Assembly (NCBI GenBank): GCA_938021675.1
Contig: CALIFY010000043.1
Location: 57,571-121,570 of the forward strand
Direction: 5' to 3'
DNA: 64,000 nucleotides
Origin: an uncultured Acidimicrobiales bacterium
GTDB taxonomy: Bacteria; Actinomycetota; Acidimicrobiia; Acidimicrobiales; SZUA-35
Part shown: positions 15,745 to 25,178 of the stretch, one piece after another
How the letters are laid out: each line of letters begins with the position of its first letter
Numbering within the stretch: position 1 is the first letter of the stretch
Translations under genes and position numbers: made by a program
Notes under the pieces: model-generated
Told to the model about the DNA's origin: nothing
Databases searched by the model: none
Seen by the model: only the letters and a program-made list of their open reading frames with translations

Positions 15745-16917
15745 TCAGTCGCCGATGCGCTCGATGATGGTGGCATTTGCCATACCACCGCCTTCACACA
15801 TGACCTGAAGTCCGAATCTGCCACCGGTCCGGTCCAGCTCGTGAACGAGGGTGCTCATCAGTTTTGTGCCAGACGAACCGAGCGGGTGACCGAGGGCGAT
15901 TGCCCCGCCGTTCACATTGACTTTGGCCATATCGGCCCCGGTTTCGGCCTGCCAGGCCAGCACCACCGACGCGAAGGCTTCGTTGACCTCGAACAGATCG
16001 ATGTCATCGATTGTCATGCCCGTCTTGTCTAGGATTTTCTTGGTCGCCGGTATCGGACCTTTCAGCATGGTGACCGGATCGGTCCCGGCGAGGGCAAACG
16101 CGTGGAATCGAGCTTGTGGCCTGAGCCCGAGTTCGTCGGCCTTGTCACGACTCATGATCAGAACCGCTGACGCTCCGTCACTGATCTGTGACGAGTTGCC
16201 TGCGGTTATCTTGCCGTCCTCGGTGAACGCCGGTTGTAACCCGGCCAAGACGTCCGCTGTGGTACCTGGACGTATCCCTTCGTCGACCGTCATGGACTCC
16301 TGCTCACCGGCGAGATCGATAGGGACGGGCACGATTTCTCGCTCGAATCGACCCTCAGCTGCCGCCTGTTCGGCCCGTTGCTGGCTTTGGGCTCCGAACG
16401 CATCGAGATCCTCGCGCCCGAGCCCATACTCGTCGGCGATCAGATCGGCCCCGATGCCCTGAGGCGGTAAGCCGGTGTCGGCGTAGCGATCCTGCATGGG
16501 TTGTGGGAACGGAAACCCCATCTTGCCTTCGACTACCGACGCACCCATCGGCGTGCGGGTCATGACCTCGACGCCGGCGGCGATGACGACGTCATACGCT
16601 CCAGCCAACACACCCTGGGCCGCGAAGTGCAGAGCCTGCTGGCTCGAGCCGCATTGCCGGTCGACGGTGGTGGCTGGTACCGACTCGGGCCAACCAGCGG
16701 CCAGCACCGCGTTGCGACCGATATTGAGCGACTGTTCACCGACCTGCATCACGCAACCCATGATCACATCGTCGATGATCGTCGGGTCGAGGCTATTTCG
16801 ATGCTGGAGTGCTTTGAGAACGTGGGCGGCGAGGTCGGCGGGGTGCCAGTCTTTTAGCTTGCCGTTTCGCTTGCCGCCCGGGGTGCGGACAGCGTCGATG
16901 ATGACTGCCTCGGCCAT
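15745..16917 (-). CDS. thiolase (acetyl-CoA C-acyltransferase)
   Basis: A 390-residue thiolase. The active-site cysteine is in VDRQCGSSQQALHFAAQGV (about residue 90), the His in NGGAIALGHPLGSSG and the second Cys in MCEGGGMANATIIER. AAAGG-type ribosome site AAAGGA lies 9 nt upstream of the ATG at 16917, which is preferred to the upstream in-frame ATG. It condenses or cleaves beta-ketoacyl-CoA in fatty-acid or other acyl-CoA metabolism. No beta-oxidation partner is adjacent, so the physiological acyl chain is unknown. Confidence 0.92.
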   Translation of the reverse strand: MAEAVIIDAVRTPGGKRNGKLKDWHPADLAAHVLKALQHRNSLDPTIIDDVIMGCVMQVGEQSLNIGRNAVLAAGWPESVPATTVDRQCGSSQQALHFAAQGVLAGAYDVVIAAGVEVMTRTPMGASVVEGKMGFPFPQPMQDRYADTGLPPQGIGADLIADEYGLGREDLDAFGAQSQQRAEQAAAEGRFEREIVPVPIDLAGEQESMTVDEGIRPGTTADVLAGLQPAFTEDGKITAGNSSQISDGASAVLIMSRDKADELGLRPQARFHAFALAGTDPVTMLKGPIPATKKILDKTGMTIDDIDLFEVNEAFASVVLAWQAETGADMAKVNVNGGAIALGHPLGSSGTKLMSTLVHELDRTGGRFGLQVMCEGGGMANATIIERIGD

Positions 16918-16998
16918 GGGAATCGGTCCTTTGTCGCGTGAGTGGTTGTAGCAGGATCGTGGCATACCCGATCAAGAGCAACCAAATTCCCACCGTTG

Positions 16999-17943
16999 TC
17001 AACGACTGAGGCTCACCCCACACTGCGAGCAATTGAGGGTCAACGAACCATTGCTTTCGGCCACGGCGATGACCGTAACCTCTTCGCCAAGCATCGATTT
17101 GTCCGGGTGTTTGTCGAAGGCGTCAGATGGCAGTCCAAATCCCGATGCGGTCTGAATTCGACGGCCGTCGACCATGATGTGCGAGCCTCCGTCGCAAGAG
17201 CCGCCAGTGCCTCGGATGATTTCGTCGGTAGCGTCCTTGACGGACAGCCGCGCCTCGCAGTCGGTGTACAGCTCCAGCATCCGTCCCTCGACCATGAACA
17301 ACCCGTCGTCGCTGTCAGGGTCCGGTTCGGGGAACGGCGAAATCGTTGGAGCTGGATCGAAGGGCAACGTGACCGTCGGCCCGTCCGGGTCGACGGGAAT
17401 CGACTCGGACGGAAGGGGCTTGGTTGGCAGCGTCTCTTCAGAGCGATCGATGGAGGACACCGTCGACGTTGTAGTGGTCGATGAGGTAGTCGATTCGGTG
17501 GGTTCTGGTTCATCGTCCGGCGGAGTTGCCGGGTCTTCGGCGCCTTCAGGGTCGCCGGCGGGAACCTCGACGACCGCACGGTCCCCGGTAGGTTCACCAT
17601 CGTCGTTTCGCAACTCGCTCGTATCCCGGCCAACGTCGATGTCGGCCGCATCGGTTTGGATACGTGACCCGGCGGGGTCGCCAGCGGCAACATCTCCGCC
17701 CCGGTTGCCGACCGCAAGAATGAGTCCGACGCCAGCGAGAAAAGTGACCCCTGCTGCCGCCGCCATCAGGTAAAAGGGGACGCGGTCCGATCGATCATCG
17801 TCTTGACGCACGGTGGGTCGTTCCACCTTCGAGGTGAGCATGGTCGGCAACTCGGGAGGGTTGGCTCCCTGGAGGAGCGAAAATCGTTCAGCGATCACCG
17901 GGTCGTACGGATCGTCATGCATCGTGGTGTCGTCGTCGGTCAT
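16999..17943 (-). CDS. single-pass membrane protein paired with ECF sigma factor (possible anti-sigma)
   Basis: About 314 residues from the ATG at 17943. A cytosolic N terminus of about 55 residues (PYDPVIAERFSLLQG) precedes one transmembrane helix (FYLMAAAAGVTFLAGVGLIL). A long acidic, Pro/Thr/Ser-rich extracellular linker follows, then a C-terminal domain with four cysteines (YTDCEARL, GSCDGG, NCSQCG). It lies 46 bp after an ECF sigma gene on the same strand, the usual place for a membrane anti-sigma factor. No canonical HxxxCxxC zinc motif is present, so anti-sigma function is inferred from position and topology. Confidence 0.75.
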   Translation of the reverse strand: MTDDDTTMHDDPYDPVIAERFSLLQGANPPELPTMLTSKVERPTVRQDDDRSDRVPFYLMAAAAGVTFLAGVGLILAVGNRGGDVAAGDPAGSRIQTDAADIDVGRDTSELRNDDGEPTGDRAVVEVPAGDPEGAEDPATPPDDEPEPTESTTSSTTTTSTVSSIDRSEETLPTKPLPSESIPVDPDGPTVTLPFDPAPTISPFPEPDPDSDDGLFMVEGRMLELYTDCEARLSVKDATDEIIRGTGGSCDGGSHIMVDGRRIQTASGFGLPSDAFDKHPDKSMLGEEVTVIAVAESNGSLTLNCSQCGVSLSR

Positions 17944-17989
17944 TGATTTCTCTTTCTGTCCGCTACGAAACGGTATGGCGACGCGGTCT

Positions 17990-18454
17990 TCACGGCCGAT
18001 CGATCCCTTCGCGGAGTCGTTGGTGGGCCCGGTGGAGTTGGACGCGAACCGAGCCGGGTGTGGTATCGAGAAGTTCGGCGATCTCTGTCGGTGTGAAGCC
18101 TCCGGCATACCGAAGCACGACCACTTCCCGTTGCTGTTCAGACAACGAGCCCAGTAGATCGAGAAAGTCGACGAGGGAGGAATCCAGATGAGGTTGATCC
18201 ACTATCGATTGATCGGGCTGCGGGGATGAACCTCGCTCCGCGAGGAGCCCGGCGGCAACCCGAAACGACGTCCGCCAGATCCACGCTTGCGGGTCGTACA
18301 GCTCCCGTCCTCGGGCGAAAGCTTGCGTGAACGTTTCTGCTTCAGCCTCCGCTGCGAGCTCAGAATCGCCGGTGTAGGCGAGCAGAGATCGCCAAAGGCG
18401 ATCGTGGTCGGTTCGGTACACCTCTTCGATCGGATCCATGGCCACAACTGTCAT
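17990..18454 (-). CDS. ECF-type RNA polymerase sigma factor
   Basis: About 154 residues with sigma region 2 (YRTDHDRLWRSLLAYTGDSE then AETFTQAFARGRELYDPQAW) and region 4 (LSEQQREVVVLRYAGGFTPT then EIAELLDTTPGSVRVQLHRA). The start is uncertain between ATG 18454, GTG 18445 and ATG 18439. The last gives the most typical N terminus (MDPIEEVYR). It is followed by a membrane protein that may control it. Such factors redirect RNA polymerase to envelope or stress promoters. Confidence 0.88.
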   Translation of the reverse strand: MTVVAMDPIEEVYRTDHDRLWRSLLAYTGDSELAAEAEAETFTQAFARGRELYDPQAWIWRTSFRVAAGLLAERGSSPQPDQSIVDQPHLDSSLVDFLDLLGSLSEQQREVVVLRYAGGFTPTEIAELLDTTPGSVRVQLHRAHQRLREGIDRP

Positions 18455-18610
18455 ACCACCTGTACAGGGTCCGAATGGCCCATCAGCGTTAACAGCGATC
18501 CGAATTCTTTTTCTCAACAACGGTCGGCGGTGACCACCGGGCGTGGAGCTACCGGCGGCGAAGCCCGTGGGGTTCGATTCCCCGCGGCCGCTGGGGTGTT
18601 CGGCCGAGCG

Positions 18611-19096
18611 TTAGTTGAGACTTGGGACCGAAGGGCCCGATCGAACCTGTTCGGCGGTTTCGATCGCCGCCGCCACCGAACCGAGTGCATCCCGAACCAC
18701 AACCTCCAAGTCGGCGTCGATCGTTCCGATCGCCCACAGGTCATCGTGGATGTCGTTGATAAGGCGTTGGATTCCGGGGTTATCGGTGGTGGTGCGAGCT
18801 TGTTCGAGCCACTCGTGGCAGCGAGCCTTCAGCAGGCAATCCAAGTTGGCTGTGAGCCCAGGTTCATCGAGGAGACCGAGTACGGCGGGGTTGATCATGT
18901 AGTTCCATCGGCATAGGTCGTTCGATTCCTTTAGCGATTTCTCAAAAGAATTTGGGACTGCGGGCCCCCAGAGGTCAGGAGTGGCACCGAATCCGCTGGC
19001 GTCAAGGAAGCGGCAAACTCTTTGGGGTTCGCTTGACGACAACGCTTCGAGCGATGAGGACCCAGGTAAGCTCCGATTTCCGCCGTCGAGAACCAC
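18611..19096 (-). CDS. hypothetical protein
   Basis: A 161-residue frame with GC-rich third positions through its length. The C-terminal two thirds (NYMINPAVLGLLDEPGLTAN to ALGSVAAAIETAEQ) look like a helical soluble domain. An internal ATG at 18898 would give 95 residues and might be the true start. It is divergent from the glycosyltransferase gene at 19111. No family, signal peptide or motif is recognised. Confidence 0.5.
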   Translation of the reverse strand: MVLDGGNRSLPGSSSLEALSSSEPQRVCRFLDASGFGATPDLWGPAVPNSFEKSLKESNDLCRWNYMINPAVLGLLDEPGLTANLDCLLKARCHEWLEQARTTTDNPGIQRLINDIHDDLWAIGTIDADLEVVVRDALGSVAAAIETAEQVRSGPSVPSLN

Positions 19097-19110
19097 TTCA
19101 GGAGAAGCCC

Positions 19111-20367
19111 ATGGTCGACATTGACACCGTGGTAGGCGCTAGTCGTGATCGCTACGACATCGCGCTGCCCGATGATCACCAGCGAGTGCGATCGATGGCC
19201 GATCAGCTCTTGGCATCAGGAGCCACCGACGATCAACTTCTCACCATCGGCCGCGACACCTCACACAACCTCGACCTACGACTGGCCACCAAACTGGCGG
19301 CCTCCAAGCGAGGCGTGACCGAAGCCGAGCTGCCCGACGCGGTGGCGGTGGTCATGGCGATGTGGGGAGAGCAACGTCGACTACGGCCCCGATCGGAAGA
19401 CAACCCGACGGGGGAAGACGCCCTCCACGTGAAACTCGATCAACTCGACTGGTTGTTGAGCGATTCCCCTGTCGACTGGCGTCTCTATGCCGTCGATGAC
19501 GGCGACCCCGATGACAGTGCGGCGGTGGCTGAGGAGCGGGCCGCCGCTCACCCGAACGCCGATCGTGTCACCGTCTTGCGCCTCTCCGATGTTGTCCCGT
19601 CCCAGAAGGGACCGTTGGCCGAGTTGGCTCACGTCGACGATTCGCGAAAGGGAGGGGCGATCGTGTACGGAGCCTCCACCGCAGTAGCCGACGGGCACGA
19701 GGCGGTCATCGTGACCGACGCTGACAACTCGGTCGACCTCGGTCAAGTCGGGCTTCTCCTCGCCCGCCACGCCGACGGTGCCGATGTCGTCATCGGCGAC
19801 CGAAAGCAAGCCGACTCGGTCCTGGTCAAAGCGGAGGCTCGTTGGGGTCCCGGAATTGTCGTTCTCCGTCACATGCAACGGATGGTTGGCCGGTCGTTGT
19901 TCGATCGGGGTCTCAATGACACACAGGCCGCCTTCAAACTGTTCGGCAGGCCAGCTCTCGATGACATCCTGGCCGCCCCGTCGACCTACGGGTTCTCGTT
20001 CGATTCCGATTGGCTCTACGCCGCCATCGCCAACGACCGCCGGATCGAAAGTGTGCCGTTCGGCTTCATTGACTCGTTCGAAGAATCGGCATCGATCACC
20101 CAAGGCCCAATGACTACCTGGGAGTCTCTACTGCGCGGTCTGGTCGCCGCGGCCCGAGCCCGTGAGGTCTCCCACGACGAAGCGATGGCTTCCGTGGTCG
20201 ATGATCTAGCCGACGCCGCAACGTTGGAGCGGGTCATCGAAGTCGTTCCCACCGAACTGGATGGGGTAGGTCCGGATCGACTCGGAGACCCTGAGATCAT
20301 GAGTCCAGATCGGCTTCGGTCCTGGATCGGAGATATTTCTCCCGATGGTTCGCTCAACCCTTCCTAA
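19111..20367 (+). CDS. family 2-like glycosyltransferase
   Basis: A 418-residue protein with a GT-A type nucleotide-sugar domain in its second half: VIVTDADNSVDLGQVGLLLA contains the metal-binding DAD, followed by ADVVIGDRKQADS, NDTQAAFKLFGRPALDDILA and the YGFSFDSDWLYAAI acceptor region seen in dolichyl-phosphate mannosyltransferase relatives. The first 100 residues are helical and not recognised. AGGAG lies 6 nt before the ATG at 19111. No transmembrane helix is obvious. The acceptor is unknown. Confidence 0.75.
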   Translation: MVDIDTVVGASRDRYDIALPDDHQRVRSMADQLLASGATDDQLLTIGRDTSHNLDLRLATKLAASKRGVTEAELPDAVAVVMAMWGEQRRLRPRSEDNPTGEDALHVKLDQLDWLLSDSPVDWRLYAVDDGDPDDSAAVAEERAAAHPNADRVTVLRLSDVVPSQKGPLAELAHVDDSRKGGAIVYGASTAVADGHEAVIVTDADNSVDLGQVGLLLARHADGADVVIGDRKQADSVLVKAEARWGPGIVVLRHMQRMVGRSLFDRGLNDTQAAFKLFGRPALDDILAAPSTYGFSFDSDWLYAAIANDRRIESVPFGFIDSFEESASITQGPMTTWESLLRGLVAAARAREVSHDEAMASVVDDLADAATLERVIEVVPTELDGVGPDRLGDPEIMSPDRLRSWIGDISPDGSLNPS

Positions 20368-20379
20368 GGCTCGGTTGGC

Positions 20380-21297
20380 CTAGTGGCGCGGCGGTCGAGG
20401 AATGGCCGCCGCAGCCGGCGACGCGACGGTCCGGGGCGTGAGCAACAGGTAGCCGTCCTCCAGGGTCGGCTCGACGAGTTGGGATCCAGCTGGTGGATCG
20501 CCCAGGCAGCGGTACCGGCCGTCGGCCTGGCGCCACCAGGCCCTGGCTGTCGCCGGCTCGTGCTCTTGTAGCCATGCCCGACCGGTTGCGGTGGCAGCCA
20601 GCGCCGCCGGCGAGCCCACGAACCGCAGTTTCCCTTCCAGAAGCACGAGTACGGTGTCGCTTACGGCGGCTTCACCGGTCAGGTGGGTCGACACGATAAC
20701 GGTGGCTTGGTGCCGTCGGCCGGACACGATTTCGCGAAGCCGGAATCGTTCGTCAGGGTCGAGCCCAGCGGCTGGTTCGTCGAGCAACAGCAAAGATGGC
20801 GAACCGAGGATCGCCTGGGCCAGGCCGAGCCGCTGTCGCATCCCGCCAGAAAGGTCACCGACCTTGTCGGTGGCACGGTCGGCCAATCCGACGCGATCGA
20901 GCGCGTCGTATACCAGGTGTCGCCGACGCCGTTCATCCCCGTGCAACTTGAGGACGGCCAGGTAGTCGACAACGTCGAAGACTCTGGCCCGCTTTGCCAG
21001 GCCCGGTTCTTGGGGTAGATAGCCGAGTCGACGGCGGATTTCGATTCGGTCGGACTCGTGCCTGGCATCGAGGCCATCGATAAGGATCGAGCCACCCTCA
21101 GGCCAGGTGACCGTAGCGAGGCAACGAATCAGCGTCGTTTTGCCCGATCCGTTCGGACCCAACAAGGTGATCAAGCCGCCCTGGATGGCCAGGTCCACGC
21201 CTGTGAGGGCCGCGACCTTCCCGAATCGCTGCGTCACCCCGAAGGCCAGAACTTGCGCTGGGGAGGCCTGACTGTCGACCAGTTGATGCAGAGTCAT
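20380..21297 (-). CDS. ABC transporter ATP-binding protein
   Basis: A 305-residue ATPase with Walker A GPNGSGKTT, Q-loop LGYLPQEPGLAKRARV, signature LSGGMRQRLGLAQAILGSPS, Walker B LLLLDEPAAGLDP and switch His in STHLTGEA. It belongs to the exporter-type (CcmA/NatA-like) class and has a C-terminal extension of about 90 residues. Its ATG overlaps the end of the membrane-protein gene by 4 bp (ATGA), so it is the third gene of a sigma-membrane protein-ATPase operon. It probably energises the polytopic protein encoded just upstream. Confidence 0.9.
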   Translation of the reverse strand: MTLHQLVDSQASPAQVLAFGVTQRFGKVAALTGVDLAIQGGLITLLGPNGSGKTTLIRCLATVTWPEGGSILIDGLDARHESDRIEIRRRLGYLPQEPGLAKRARVFDVVDYLAVLKLHGDERRRRHLVYDALDRVGLADRATDKVGDLSGGMRQRLGLAQAILGSPSLLLLDEPAAGLDPDERFRLREIVSGRRHQATVIVSTHLTGEAAVSDTVLVLLEGKLRFVGSPAALAATATGRAWLQEHEPATARAWWRQADGRYRCLGDPPAGSQLVEPTLEDGYLLLTPRTVASPAAAAIPRPPRH

Positions 21298-22010
21298 GAC
21301 CGCACCGGCAACAGATCGAGTTTGTTTCGGCGGGCGACCGTGACCAGCAGTCCGGCGACGGCTACGAGCGCCATAACAAACTGGCCGGCCGAGGTGAACG
21401 CCGCCAGCGGATCGGACGACCCAGCTCTGGCCGACAGCACCCCGATGACCCAGACGGTCGAGGTAGCCACTGCGGCATGTCGAGGCCGGAGGGAGGTCAT
21501 AGCGGCGATGGTCGTCGTCGTCAGGCCCAACGAGGGGAGCAGCCAAGCGAAGGCCATGGCAGACAGGTTTGGCGTGATGATACTCGCGAGTGCCATACAA
21601 AAAGATGAGAAGGTCACCACGACGACCGCTCTCGTGAGGAGCAATCGGATACCCCGCATCGGGGTGGCGACCGCCGTTTCGTGGGCCGGGTCGGCGTCGA
21701 TGCCGTAGGCCATCGCCACACCGATGACCGGTACCAGGGGGGCGACGAGCAGCAGTCCAAACAGTTGTTCCCTGGGGTCGGTGGCGCCGGTGGTCAGAAG
21801 GCTAAGGAACCCGGCGAGGCCGGTAGACAGGAACCACGATCGCCGAAGAGCGGGCGTGGCGACGACCAGTCGGGTCATGCGGGAAGGGAAACCGACGAGT
21901 CGGAGCATCCGTTCCATCGGGGACGGCCGGGGGGCGTCGAGTTCGATCGAGATAGCTCGCCAGTTTCGGTCGAGGCGAGCCGGGTCGATGGGTGGTGATC
22001 CACTACTCAC
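21294..22010 (-). CDS. polytopic membrane protein, likely ABC permease or sigma-linked partner
   Basis: A 238-residue protein with a soluble N terminus of about 60 residues and around five to six hydrophobic segments (STGLAGFLSLLTTGA, LLLVAPLVPVIGVAMAYGI, AVVVVTFSSFCMALASIITP, LLPSLGLTTTTIAAMTSL, QFVMALVAVAGLLVTVA). It overlaps both neighbours by 4 bp, ECF sigma upstream and ABC ATPase downstream. This suggests it is the permease of that ATPase, perhaps also linked to sigma control. No family is recognised. Confidence 0.75.
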   Translation of the reverse strand: MSSGSPPIDPARLDRNWRAISIELDAPRPSPMERMLRLVGFPSRMTRLVVATPALRRSWFLSTGLAGFLSLLTTGATDPREQLFGLLLVAPLVPVIGVAMAYGIDADPAHETAVATPMRGIRLLLTRAVVVVTFSSFCMALASIITPNLSAMAFAWLLPSLGLTTTTIAAMTSLRPRHAAVATSTVWVIGVLSARAGSSDPLAAFTSAGQFVMALVAVAGLLVTVARRNKLDLLPVRS

Positions 22011-22558
22011 GACAGAACCTCCTGCAGTTGTTTACGAGCCCGCATAAGACGGGTCTTCACCGTGCCCTGGGGTAGACCGAGAAGGTGGGCAGCCTCTTTG
22101 GTCGTCAGCCCGTCTATTGCGGTGGCGATAAGCACCGATTGCAAATCGGGGGGAAGCCGACGCAGCGCCGCTCCCATCGGACCGTGAGCGCCGTTGTCGA
22201 TGAGCGCGTCTTCGAAGCTCATGGCCTGGTCGTAGCGCTGGATGGCCTGAGGAGGCAGCGGGGTAGGAGTCCGCTTTCGCACCTGGTCGATGAGGCGACG
22301 GACCCCGATGCCCCACAGCCAGGCACCGACCTGGCCGTCGCCCCGATAGCTCTTTGCGCTCTTCCACACCGACACGAACGTGTCCTGAAGGGCGAGATCG
22401 GCTTGATCTGGATTGCCGCATCGGCTTTCCAACCGGGCGATCATCCAGGGTGCGTGCCGGCGATACAGCTGCTCAAGCGCGCTGCGATCACCTCGGGCGA
22501 TCCTCGCCACCAGCGCTCTGTCCTCTGCATCATGGGCGTCTGGCGCTCTAATCACCAT
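22007..22558 (-). CDS. ECF-type RNA polymerase sigma factor
   Basis: A 183-residue sigma70-family protein. Region 2 reads ALEQLYRRHAPWMIARLESR and QDTFVSVWKSAKSYRGDGQV then GAWLWGIGVRRLIDQ. Region 4 reads LPPDLQSVLIATAIDGLTTK then EAAHLLGLPQGTVKTRLMRA. It is the first gene of a three-gene overlapping operon whose other products are a membrane protein and an ABC ATPase, so it may direct expression of its own transporter. Confidence 0.9.
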   Translation of the reverse strand: MVIRAPDAHDAEDRALVARIARGDRSALEQLYRRHAPWMIARLESRCGNPDQADLALQDTFVSVWKSAKSYRGDGQVGAWLWGIGVRRLIDQVRKRTPTPLPPQAIQRYDQAMSFEDALIDNGAHGPMGAALRRLPPDLQSVLIATAIDGLTTKEAAHLLGLPQGTVKTRLMRARKQLQEVLS

Positions 22559-22663
22559 CTCCCTCTTGTCGGAATAGACGGGCCAATCGGTTCACCGGAC
22601 CGTAGCCGTCACCGATTCGTACCGCCGGTGAACCGATTCTGGCCGTCGACACGACAGGGGAAT

Positions 22664-24124
22664 ATGGCGGCAACCACAGTTGGTCGGTCATCGACTCCAT
22701 CTCCACCGGTCCATCCTGGCGCAGGGGCGAAGCCCGGTCGGCAACCTCATCTGCCGCCCCCTCCAGTTCCGCTATCACCCGCTCCTCCGTTCGTTCCTCC
22801 TCCTCCTCCTCCTCCTCCAGCCCGACCGGACCTCGGGCCGATGGGCCCAGCGCCGCGACGGGTGAAGCGGATGATGTGGCGACGGCTCCTGTTTGCCGCC
22901 ATCGCCCTCGGCATTATTGCGGCGTCGCTTGCCTTGGATAGCGAAGCGGCTTGGGGCGTGCCGATCCTGTTCGTGCTTGTCGTTCCCTTTGAAAAGTTGT
23001 TCCCCCGCCACCGCCAAAAATTGCGGCGGTCACAGTTGTGGACAGATATCGGCTACGCCCTGGCCGCACCGGCGCTCCAAGGAATAGGTCTTCTTGCCGG
23101 ATTTGTTGTGGCCGTAGTCAGCCTGGCCTGGATCCCTGGTCTGCTGCTCCGCCCGCTCGTGGCCATGATTCCGGCTGGAATGTTGCCGTTCGTCGGGATT
23201 GCGTTGTTCGACCTCGCCATCTACTGGACGCACCGCTGGTATCACGAGGTCCCGTTTCTCTGGCGGTTTCATGCCATCCACCACTCGCCAGAACACATGG
23301 ACTGGATCAGTGGTTTCCGGAACCATCCGCTGGACGGCACGCTTATCGCTCCGGCCTTCATTTTTCTCCTCGCTGCCGGATTCGATGCCGAATTCACCGG
23401 GGTGCTGGCCATCGTGCAGATCGTGCTGGGGATCTTTCTCCATGCCAATGTCCGTTGGCGGTTTCGGTGGTTCCATAAGATCGTCATCACACCGGAGTTT
23501 CACCATTGGCATCACGCGAACGAGCCAGGGGCAATTAACTCGAACTACTCAGTATTTCTTCCCGCATGGGACCTCGTGTTCGGCACGTATTTCATGCCGA
23601 AGGATCGCCGACCTCAGGTCTATGGCGTGACCGAGCACGTGCCGGCTGGGATGGTTGCGCAGCTGTGGCACCCGCTTCGAGGCGTCGGCAATCCGTTGCG
23701 GATCATCGTCCATCCCGTCCGGAGCCTCGTTGAGCTGTGGCGGGGTACCGGGCAACTGCTGAGAGACATCAAGCGGTCGACTCTTCGCCCGAGACGTCGA
23801 TCCCACGATGACCTCGCCGCCTGGACCGCATCGGCATCGGGAGCTCGACCGAAGAAGATCGCTGTATCTCTACCGGCAAATCCCCAACCACCACCTCCCA
23901 CGGGGTTGGCCGTCGCTCGGCGAACCGAACCGATGCCAACCGATTTGGTGCCTACTCGCTTGGTTGAGGGCCCGTGGTCGCCGACTCGAGTGATGGAGGC
24001 AAGTGAACGTTCCGCATCGGCTGTTGAGTTGGGTTCGTTTCCACCGGATCACAGCCAGCTGGTCGGCAAGCCCCGGTCGCTTGCCGATGTCATGGGTTGG
24101 TCCGACGAGAGCCAGAGGCGGTGA
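22664..24124 (+). CDS. sterol desaturase/fatty acid hydroxylase family membrane protein
   Basis: A 486-residue integral membrane di-iron oxygenase. The histidine clusters are in place: THRWYHE, HAIHHSPEHMDW and EFHHWHHANEPGAIN, between four or more transmembrane stretches. The first 60 residues are an unusual proline-rich tail with a run of eight prolines, and the last 150 are hydrophilic. AGGGGAAT lies just before the ATG at 22664, and the longer upstream frame overlaps the sigma gene antisense. Relatives hydroxylate or desaturate sterols, carotenoids or fatty alkyl lipids. The substrate here is unknown. Confidence 0.87.
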   Translation: MAATTVGRSSTPSPPVHPGAGAKPGRQPHLPPPPVPLSPAPPFVPPPPPPPPARPDLGPMGPAPRRVKRMMWRRLLFAAIALGIIAASLALDSEAAWGVPILFVLVVPFEKLFPRHRQKLRRSQLWTDIGYALAAPALQGIGLLAGFVVAVVSLAWIPGLLLRPLVAMIPAGMLPFVGIALFDLAIYWTHRWYHEVPFLWRFHAIHHSPEHMDWISGFRNHPLDGTLIAPAFIFLLAAGFDAEFTGVLAIVQIVLGIFLHANVRWRFRWFHKIVITPEFHHWHHANEPGAINSNYSVFLPAWDLVFGTYFMPKDRRPQVYGVTEHVPAGMVAQLWHPLRGVGNPLRIIVHPVRSLVELWRGTGQLLRDIKRSTLRPRRRSHDDLAAWTASASGARPKKIAVSLPANPQPPPPTGLAVARRTEPMPTDLVPTRLVEGPWSPTRVMEASERSASAVELGSFPPDHSQLVGKPRSLADVMGWSDESQRR

Positions 24125-24161
24125 TCGGGCGTGGTTTGCCGGCGTATCCCATCGTCGGCCA

Positions 24162-25160
24162 TCACGTAGCGGCCGGTCGGTGGGCTGCTTCGGGAAGCGG
24201 ATCGAGATAGGTGCCGTATCGTTCGGAGAGTTCAGCTCCGATTCGGGCGAGATGGGCCACGATCTCGGCTGGCGGATCGATCAGCTCGATGGCGGCACCG
24301 AACCCGGACAGCTGGGCGGCCAGCGACAGCGGTGCATGTCCGCCGACGGTTACTCGGAATCGGCCGTCTTCAACCTGACCATCGATCCTGATTTGACTGC
24401 CGAGGTAGGCCCGAGCGGGGTTGATCACGGTGGGATCGACGAGTGCGGTTACCTCGATAGGGAGCCGATGGGACTCGACCTCGGTCACGATTTCTGCCCA
24501 AGTGGTGTCGAGGTCGAAGCCGTCCGGCCGACAAACCAGATCGTCAAGCTTGTCGACGTCGAGAATTCGACCGACTCGAAAGGTACGTATCCCTTTGGCG
24601 GTGTCGGCCACGAGGTACCAGGTGTTTCGCTTTGTCACGAGCCCCAGTGGGTGGACGTTCCGTCTGCCTTGTCGCCCCTGGCGGTCGCGGTAGTCGATAT
24701 CGATTTGGTGGCCTGTCACCACGGCATCGATGAGTTGATCGAGCAACGGAGGCGGACGGTTTGATCCCAGTTGCCCCCATCCGTCGATGTCGACTTTTAT
24801 GGCCGATGATGCGGACTCGGCCTCTTGGCGAAAGGTTTCGGGAATAGCCGAGGCCAGTTTTTCCATGGCGGATCGAAGTTCGGGTCCCGATTGGTCGATC
24901 GCCGGTCCGGTGGCCAGGAACAGGGCCTTCGCCTCCTCGATCGACAACCCGGTGAGGTCGGTCGTCGCCCCACCGATCAGTTGCCATCCACCCCCTCGAC
25001 CATGGCGGGAGTAGACGGGAACGCCACCCATGGCGAGGGATTCGAGGTCTCGACGTGCGGTTCGCTCGGATACTTCTAGTTCGGTCGCTACCTCAGCAGC
25101 GGTAACTTTTCCCCGCCGTTGCAGAAAGAGGAGTAGAGCGATCAATCGATCGGCGCGCAC
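24162..25160 (-). CDS. WYL-domain transcriptional regulator
   Basis: A 332-residue regulator with an N-terminal DeoR-like helix-turn-helix (VTAAEVATELEVSERTARRD) and a central WYL domain (VHPLGLVTKRNTWYLVADTA) plus a WCX C-terminal extension. The start is GTG. WYL proteins sense ligands, often nucleotides or nucleic acid. It is divergent from a TIGR03086-type gene across a near-perfect inverted repeat, which is likely its operator. Confidence 0.9.
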   Translation of the reverse strand: MRADRLIALLLFLQRRGKVTAAEVATELEVSERTARRDLESLAMGGVPVYSRHGRGGGWQLIGGATTDLTGLSIEEAKALFLATGPAIDQSGPELRSAMEKLASAIPETFRQEAESASSAIKVDIDGWGQLGSNRPPPLLDQLIDAVVTGHQIDIDYRDRQGRQGRRNVHPLGLVTKRNTWYLVADTAKGIRTFRVGRILDVDKLDDLVCRPDGFDLDTTWAEIVTEVESHRLPIEVTALVDPTVINPARAYLGSQIRIDGQVEDGRFRVTVGGHAPLSLAAQLSGFGAAIELIDPPAEIVAHLARIGAELSERYGTYLDPLPEAAHRPAAT

Positions 25161-25178
25161 GATGTCGAGTATCGCACA

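Noticed and set aside
18535..18596. tRNA-like T-arm (GTGGGG-TTCGATT-CCCCGC) with possible acceptor strand, considered as tRNA-Sec because of the candidate selenoprotein
   Set aside because: No matching 5' acceptor without mismatches, no anticodon arm with TCA, and no long variable arm that folds convincingly. At most a tRNA fragment or chance.
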